Source: Calonectria ilicicola | Lineage: Eukaryota; Ascomycota; Sordariomycetes; Hypocreales; Nectriaceae | Length of the DNA: 64,000 bases | Direction: 5' to 3' | NCBI GenBank assembly: GCA_020809705.1 | Contig: CP085828.1 | Span: forward strand, 5,146,001-5,210,000 | Shown: positions 58,122-64,000 of the stretch, one piece after another | How positions within the stretch are numbered: position 1 is the stretch's first letter | Layout: each line of letters opens with the position of its first letter | Translations under genes and position numbers: made by a program | Notes under the pieces: model-generated | What the model was told of the DNA's origin: nothing | Seen by the model: only the letters and a program-made list of their open reading frames with translations | The model's database searches: none

Positions 58122-59069
58122 ATGGCAGCAGTCAACCAGCCACAAATTATTGACGACAAGTCCCCGATTTGTATTCCATTCATCCTAGAGAGGTTGAAGG
58201 ATCATGAAACCTCAACTCCGAACAAGCCATTTATTATTGGACTAAATGGAGTACAAGGTGTGGGAAAGACAACACTGGTCAAAGCATTGGCCAATACCCT
58301 GCAGAACGACAAGGGTCTCGAGACACTGGTTGTCAGTATCGATGACTTCTACTTGAAGCGCGAGGATCAGGTCGCTTTAGCAGCCTCCCAACCAGATAAT
58401 GCGCTTGTACAAGTGCGAGGAGAGCCTGGTAAGTTGGCTAGTCGCGAGTCGCAGTCTTATTAAACTAATAATTGAAATACAGGTACTCATGATATGAAAT
58501 TGGCGCAAGAGTTCTTTGCAGCGATTTGCGATGGCAGTCCAACAAAAGTCCCGCAGTACGACAAGTCTGCATACTCTGGAAAGGGTGACAGGGCCCCTGA
58601 GTCGCAATGGGAGCAGGTTAACGGATCAGATAGCCCAAAGGTGAAAGTGGTCATTTTTGAGGGATGGTCGGTTGGCTTCCGGCCACTGCCACCCTCGGAG
58701 GTAGAAGCTAAGTGGAAAGCCCCAAGCCGCACCTTGCAACGCCACAAACTTGAACACCTTAACTTTGTCAACGAGCAATTGGTCGCTTACAACGCTGTCA
58801 CGGATCTATTCGATGCCTTCATTCACATCGATGCTGAAGACACTGAGTATGTATACCAATGGCGCCTGCAACAAGAGGTCATGTTGCGGAAGGAAAAGGG
58901 TACAGGTATGACGGATGAACAAGTCGTTAGTTTCGTAGATGCCTATTACCCTGCTTATGAGCTGTTCCCGGGACAGCTTAGGAAGGGATTGTTTACTGAT
59001 AAGCCAGGCCATCAATTGAGATTGGTGGTGGGCAGGGATAGAAAGGTGAAGGAAACTTTGGTGATCTAA
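58122..59069 (+). CDS. Glycerate 3-kinase (GLYK, P-loop kinase)
   Basis: Two exons (58122-58428, 58483-59069) join to 297 residues. The Walker A loop is GVQGVGKTT near residue 45 and VVSIDDFYLKREDQ follows (a second phosphate-contact region), then KVVIFEGWSVGFRP (Walker B-like) and GQLRKGLFTDKPGHQLRLVVG at the end. The family includes plant glycerate 3-kinase and yeast Tda10, which phosphorylate D-glycerate with ATP. In this position it would convert glycerate made from the aldarate route to 3-phosphoglycerate (or 2-phosphoglycerate), feeding glycolysis. Cytosolic. Assignment to the family is strong, and the product position is inference. Confidence 0.92.
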
Positions 59070-59271
59070 GCCTACTATGAGATATACTTTCTCGTTTACT
59101 GTTAAAACATGGATTATAAATTTTCTGTGGCTTGTCCATGATGTGTTATTTGGAGCTTTCGAATGTCACTTTCTCAAACCCCGTACCCCCAGCCCATGTT
59201 AGAATATGATCAATGGTATTTAATCCAAAACTAATGATCTATTGCATAATTCAACTAAATGCAATAATCAA

Positions 59272-60216
59272 CTATAGACTTGCTTCGATGCTTACAAGGC
59301 TCGCAATTTGCGACTCAATGTTCTTTTTCTCAGCCTCGCTGGGCTCAATGTATGGGCGTCGCGGCTTTAGCTTCTCCACTGCATTCTCGATTCCAGCGGC
59401 TTTAGCCGTATTCAGAGCAGCGGCATACTTCACAGACGCAATACCAGCCTTGCAAGGCTGCTCAGCAAGAGCGGCCTTTTTGTGAAGATCCATTGCTTCT
59501 TTGAGCTTGCCTTCATTGTATAAGTTGTAAATATGCACAATGGTCTTTGGGAATACATTTGCGAAACCCGCAATAGTTCCCTTAGAGCCGGCAGCTAAGC
59601 CACCAATGAGGAAATCTGATTGTCCGCCGTATGTCGAAAACTCACCCTCAGGAAGCTCAGCTGCAAGGCGTGTAATCTTGGCCACAGCACCACAAGTCAG
59701 CTTCACGCCAACAATATTGCTATGCGTCTTGGCATATCTAGTGATGGTTGCAGAATCTAAATCGATCCCATTGCACACAACCGGGAAATTATAAATGACA
59801 ATGGGCAGCGAGCTCTCCTTCGCGACATCGGTATAGAACCTGTCTATGACAGCTGGAGTAGTCTGCTTGCCAAAATAGGCAGGGGGCAAAAGTAACACGT
59901 AGTTTGCGCCAGCATCAGCCGCATCTGCGATAAATTCCAAGACTTGCTTGGTTGAGTGGCCTCCCACACCGGCCATGATGGGGTAAGTTGGCCCACATGC
60001 CTTCCTGGCCGTTTCTAGCAGCGTCTTTCGCTCCTCACGGGTCAGCAGGAAGGTCTCAGCATTGGTTCCAAGGATGACCAATCCAGCTAGCCCAGACTTT
60101 GATAGATAGGAGTAGTATTTGGCCTGGGATTCTGTGTCCAGGGTGTCTGTGCTGTGGTCGAAAAAGGTAATGGCTGGGGCCCAAACGCCGCTTGGTGGGA
60201 CTTTGGGGAGCGACAT
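59272..60216 (-). CDS. DapA-family aldolase (2-keto-3-deoxy sugar acid type)
   Basis: Single-exon gene of 314 residues, first ATG at 60216 (MSLPKVPPSGVW). It is a class I aldolase of the dihydrodipicolinate-synthase superfamily: GLAGLVILGTNAET at the start, GVGGHSTKQ, VIYNFPVVCNG (the catalytic tyrosine) and IVGVKLTCG (the Schiff-base lysine). Family members include KDG aldolase, 5-keto-4-deoxyglucarate aldolase/dehydratase and the fungal L-threo-3-deoxy-hexulosonate aldolase. In the present cluster cleavage to pyruvate and tartronate semialdehyde is the simplest role. It is transcribed toward the end of the glycerate kinase (202 bp apart). Confidence 0.9.
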   Translation of the reverse strand: MSLPKVPPSGVWAPAITFFDHSTDTLDTESQAKYYSYLSKSGLAGLVILGTNAETFLLTREERKTLLETARKACGPTYPIMAGVGGHSTKQVLEFIADAADAGANYVLLLPPAYFGKQTTPAVIDRFYTDVAKESSLPIVIYNFPVVCNGIDLDSATITRYAKTHSNIVGVKLTCGAVAKITRLAAELPEGEFSTYGGQSDFLIGGLAAGSKGTIAGFANVFPKTIVHIYNLYNEGKLKEAMDLHKKAALAEQPCKAGIASVKYAAALNTAKAAGIENAVEKLKPRRPYIEPSEAEKKNIESQIASLVSIEASL

Positions 60217-60940
60217 TGTGACTATTTTTGGAGCAATATTCAAAGATGAAGGTATTTCTTTGGAGAAAAAGGTACCTTCTAAGATACTAGGAAAGTCAGG
60301 ATACTTAAAGCCTGCTAAATGGTGGTGAGGGGTAATTACCCACCAGTTCGGAAAGAGGGACTTGCTGCAAACAATATCATACGAAGCTATTCCGTCACAT
60401 TAACTGAAATTCCTGTGCTAATCTAGCATTTCCACTTCTCCGGTTGGCATTTCTCCGAGCCGATGTGCGGATTAGTTCTACCATGGGTTGAGATATGCGG
60501 AAAAGCATGGTTTGCTTCTGTGCTTGGACCATTTCCGACGGATAAGAATCACCAACGACTCCGACTCTTTAACGATACTAAATTTTGGAGAAGTGACATG
60601 ATGTAGCCATGATTACGTAGATATCAGTGCTTGATACCACTCGTCGTGGTTGGTGGTGAGCCCCCAATGTCGCCAATCCAATCAGCATGTGAACTTTTAT
60701 AGATGTATCAATGTAGAGAAATTTCTAGAAAAGGTCGTGACAATAGTACATCGATTTATATCTTACTGTTACAGGATAGGGACATGCTTTATCATGAATG
60801 TGACGTCATATATTCGTCTTCTTAAGTGTATCATCTATCTTAATATTTAACCAAGCCCTGAGAACCCATATTGTATAGATATATGCCGGGCACATAAGAC
60901 CTGTTTACTATCTTTTTTTTACAATTCATTCTAAACATTT
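60217..60940. promoter_or_regulatory. Intergenic region with CGG words, aldolase promoter
   Basis: About 720 bp. ATTTCCGACGGAT at 60531-60543 and GCGGA words at about 60470-60500 lie roughly 260-320 bp before the aldolase ATG, and repeat the TTTCCG core seen upstream of the dehydratase and the glycerate kinase. The stretch from 60640 is AT-rich and leads to the end of the SDR gene. No gene seen. Confidence 0.45.
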
Positions 60941-61883
60941 CTATGTGGATTTCCTGTGCATAACAGTGGCACTAGCTTGGTGGTTGGGGAAGATGAGAGT
61001 GTCGGCAATGACAACATTCTCTCTCCTGCTGGCGGCGAACACAATCGCCTCAGCAATATCATCGGGTGTCAAGGGATCACATCCTCTGTTCATAGTTAGG
61101 CTGATATGTCTCAAAGAATTCCTTCTAGGGGACACTTACGCATAAACGGCATCGGCCTTGCTCTTATCACCGTAGAATCTAACGACGGAGAATTCAGTCT
61201 CCACCTGGCCGGGGTCGACACCAATAACTCGGATTCTCTTTGCGATAAGCTCTTTGCGCAGGCTATCTGTGAATGAACGGACAGCTGCCTTGGTTGCGCA
61301 GTAGATGCCACCACCAACATATGGTTCTCGGCCTGCGATTGATCCAATGTTGATAATATCACCAGAGCCTTCGCCATTGTTGCGCTTAAGCATGATGGGC
61401 AGGATGGCTTGAGTCATGTTGATAAGGCCAGTCACATTAGTTGCAAACATGACGTTAATGTCATCCTCGACAATTTCGGGTGCCTTAGCTACACCCTTGA
61501 CCAGACCGCTGTGTACCAGATCCGTTAGCCTCAATTGTTTCTGTCAAATTCAATCTGGCAGGTGAACGCAAAACTTACGCATTGTTAACAAGCACGTCCA
61601 CTTCCTTGAACTCAGCAGGGAGCTTGTCCACAAATGAGCGCACCTCTTCAGCGTTGCTAATATCCAGCTGAACGGGCAGCACCTTGACGCCCTCGCCGAC
61701 CTCCTTGACGATATCAGCGGCAATCTGCTTCAGGCTATCAATGCGGCGCGCCGTGAGGATCAGCTTGAGATCTTGGGGGGATGTGCGGGCAAACTCGAAG
61801 GCAGTGGCCTTTCCGATACCCGAGGAGGCACCAGTGATAAGGACAGTCTTGCCCTGAAGGCGTTGGGATGCAGCAGATGCCAT
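60941..61883 (-). CDS. Short-chain dehydrogenase (3-hydroxy acid dehydrogenase type)
   Basis: Three exons (61579-61883, 61140-61508, 60941-61085) join to 272 residues. The NADP-binding motif is [24 protein letters not shown] spans the first intron; the catalytic triad appears as [24 protein letters not shown] (Ser, Tyr, Lys). [13 protein letters not shown] completes the typical SDR signature. Relatives such as yeast Ymr226c and bacterial YdfG oxidise serine or 3-hydroxy acids and reduce malonate-type semialdehydes. Here it could be the tartronate-semialdehyde reductase step. It shares its upstream region with the regulator ending at 62600. Confidence 0.9.
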
Positions 61884-62599
61884 GATGGGGTAGAAGATTG
61901 GGTATATGGAAGGGAGTAGCTTTCAATTGCAGGCTAGTTTTGTTGCGGGGGATAAGGTCGTGGAGTCGTAGAAGGCGTCAATTTTGAAAAAGAGAAGCTC
62001 AATTGATATAATAAGCGACAATTTAGTCATTGGCTCCCTATGACGAATCCCGCTTGCCATGGAGATTCGCGGGGTCAACGGCGGATGCCCTCCGATGTGC
62101 GAAGCCTCCCTCTATGTACCGCGCTAAAATTCTATCCAATGAAATGAGGTATATTCAAGATTTTGTATGACAATAAGGTGTGGTAAATGCGCGAGGTACT
62201 TCGAAGGAGGCTTCGCACATCGGAGGAGATGCGCTGCCAGCCCCGCACTCATGCCCCGCCGTCACTTTTCCGTCGGACTGATAAGCTTGGTTTTCCGTAT
62301 CATGGACGGAGATTTCCAAGACCGACCATTTAGTGGATCTCTTCTTTAGCCGTGACCTCGGATGGTTCTTGGCTGGAGATGATCAGGCCTAACTCACTTC
62401 GGAAACACACAAGTCCGAATCCAGTTTCGTGCACACTCATTCGAGTTGCGGATGCTGCCGCAGAAATACCGCTTGCGACCGTTAGAATCTAAGTTCTCAG
62501 ATTGCATTATCAATTGAGTACGCTAAATTATACTGTTTTAGAACGGCAATCCACCCATCTAAAACAAGTTGACAAATGACTATGCCTCAGTCATTGTGT
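61884..62599. promoter_or_regulatory. SDR promoter region with 21-bp perfect inverted repeat
   Basis: About 716 bp without a gene. It contains a perfect inverted repeat: left arm 62089-62109 and right arm 62206-62226 are exact reverse complements over 21 bp, with CCTCCGATGTGCGAAGCC as part of the left arm and a 96-bp AT-rich middle. The similarity extends past the inner ends (GTACC near 62115 and GGTAC near 62194). It could form a stem, be a TF site or be a small transposon remnant. Confidence 0.6.
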
Positions 62600-64000
62600 T
62601 CAAAGATGAAATGTCTCATCATTAAGAAACAAATCCAGATTTCCTAACCCGGAAGAAACCATTGAAGCAAATTGACCCCAACCTGAGGAATCGACGAATG
62701 CAGAAGTCGGCATGCCGTTGAAGTCAACTGCAGTTTCTCCCAGTAGCTCTGTATAGTTGGTGGCGTCGCTAGGAGTTGTATCCATGGGCATTGAGATTGC
62801 CTGGAGCCCATTTGTTTGTGTATAATCCTCCATTATCCCCAGGTTCATTGATGGATGCATCCGCTTCACCTGACGCAATGCCTCCACGCGCAGTTCATCC
62901 AAAACAAGACAGTAACGCTCTGATAATGAGCCTTTCTCGGCGATAGCTGAAATATGAAATTGACATCGAGTGGCGGCTGAGAAGTATGTGCTGTACAGCT
63001 CCGGTGAAGATGCTCTCTTCTGAATTACGTAGAGGTAGAGCACAATTGTAGCGGTAAAAGCAAAGTATGCTGTAATCTACAGCCAGTAAGTCCAAGAATC
63101 AATAGTGGCAAAGAAGGTACCAAATACTAACCCAAAATGCCCGAAACATCTGTCGTGTTTGTGTGATATCGTCAATCGTTTTCACTGTATCCATTGCTGC
63201 CATCAAACACTGGCGCACACTTTCCTCAGTCTGAACATCATCATTGACAGTTCCGTTTTTCCTTGATAGCCGTGCAAAGTTACTCAGCACAAATGGTCGG
63301 TAAGTGAGAATCACAGCGTGCCAATACGTGAGGTTGAGGACGTTGCGTTGTCGTTTAAAGATTGGCGCCATTAATGATATGCTCGAAAAGTCTGCGTCCA
63401 AAAATCTAGCCAACTCAACCCGCCAGTCACTCAAGTCCTTTGAGATCCTCTCAGTCAAGATCTCTCGGCGACTGGTGGATATAGGCTTTATGGAGTAGAG
63501 ATCGCGCACGATTTTGCTCATTATCCGAGCAAGCCTGTTTGTTAGCGGTAAACTAAGCAACCGGGTGGCTCTTCTTACTTGATGTGTGCCAGCGGTGCCA
63601 GCATAATTGATGGACTCTTGCTGGTAGAGGCCGTGTTTATCCGGTCCGCCATTATCAGATGATCATCCACACATAAGGGGAGCTCTGTATCTATGTCGTC
63701 GTCGTGCAGAGTTCGTGGCCTACCCAATGTGACACTCAGATATGCATCCAGCGTATAAGCACACCAAAATGTCCTGCGACGACATTCGGCCTCTATTATG
63801 CTCAATCCTCTTGTTGGATCAGCCCGCCTGTTTCTGTTGAGACCAATAGCCAATGCCAGATGAGATACAGTTCCGAATAGACTCCAGCAATGATTAATAC
63901 GGGATTGGGCAAGAAGGAAATAGCATTGGGTTAGCCGTGCCTGAACGCTAGTTAGACGTATTGAGCCCCTCTCCTTGGTAAGTTGATGCTCAGCGGCGAG
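62600..64000 (-). CDS. Fungal-specific transcription factor, cut by right edge
   Basis: Partial gene whose 5' part lies beyond position 64000; the stop is at 62600. Exons visible are 62600 to about 63076, about 63133-63534, and 63577 upward. The fungal_trans domain is clear: AIGLNRNRRADPTRGLSIIEAECRRRTFWCAYTLDAYLSVTLGRPRTLHDDDIDTELP, then LTYWHAVILTYRPFVLSNFARL. The zinc-cluster part would lie off the window. Direction and closeness to the SDR gene suggest it controls the aldarate-type cluster, but this needs the missing end and a binding test. Confidence 0.82.

Noticed and set aside
1..64000. tRNA, rRNA and CRISPR features
   Set aside because: No cloverleaf with a recognisable GTTC-arm and acceptor stem, no rRNA sequence and no spaced direct repeats were found by eye; a covariance-model scan would be needed to exclude tRNAs fully.

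Overview
This window comes from a filamentous ascomycete, most likely a sordariomycete. The genes carry short spliceosomal introns (about 50 to 130 bp, mostly GT-AG with CTAAC/CTGAC-like branch sites). There are four fungal-specific transcription regulators and a HET-domain protein, together with core eukaryotic genes (RFT1, DBP3, ADE4). I rebuilt most coding regions by joining exons by eye; nearly all joined lengths divide by three and give continuous family-like proteins. Genus and species cannot be told from this.

Region 1 (30-6228) looks like a carbohydrate-use module: a GH35/DUF5597-type beta-galactosidase, a Zn2Cys6 regulator, and a sugar transporter transcribed divergently from that regulator. 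Region 2 (6273-14642) holds a threonine-aldolase-like PLP enzyme, a ureohydrolase (agmatinase type) with a signal peptide, a cupin, a second MFS transporter and a conserved protein of unknown function. Region 3 (15008-23409) has a Baeyer-Villiger-type flavin monooxygenase, a peroxisomal (SKL-ending) FAD amine oxidase of the amadoriase/sarcosine-oxidase family, a Rieske non-haem iron oxygenase and a second Zn2Cys6 regulator. The last three suggest breakdown of an N-methylated or N-substituted amine.

Region 4 (24590-38706) is mostly housekeeping or unassigned: a CorA-like membrane protein, the RFT1 lipid-linked oligosaccharide protein, the DBP3 RNA helicase, a multi-pass membrane protein, amidophosphoribosyltransferase, and a second membrane protein. 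Region 5 (38707-49994) is gene-poor: one HET-domain protein, a small protein with repeated SFNxSFN motifs, and a regulator that lacks its zinc cluster.

Region 6 (49995-64000) begins with a GDSL/SGNH esterase and a sugar transporter. It then has a run of catabolic genes: a glucarate-dehydratase-family enolase, a ketopantoate-reductase-like protein, a glycerate 3-kinase, a DapA/keto-deoxy-sugar-acid aldolase, a short-chain 3-hydroxyacid-type dehydrogenase, and a fungal regulator cut by the right edge. Read as one pathway, this matches the bacterial aldarate route (dehydration, aldol cleavage to pyruvate and tartronate semialdehyde, reduction to glycerate, phosphorylation) rebuilt from eukaryotic families. 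It is the best candidate here for an undescribed system. CGG-type palindromes upstream of several of its genes and a perfect 21-bp inverted repeat beside its regulator add to the case.
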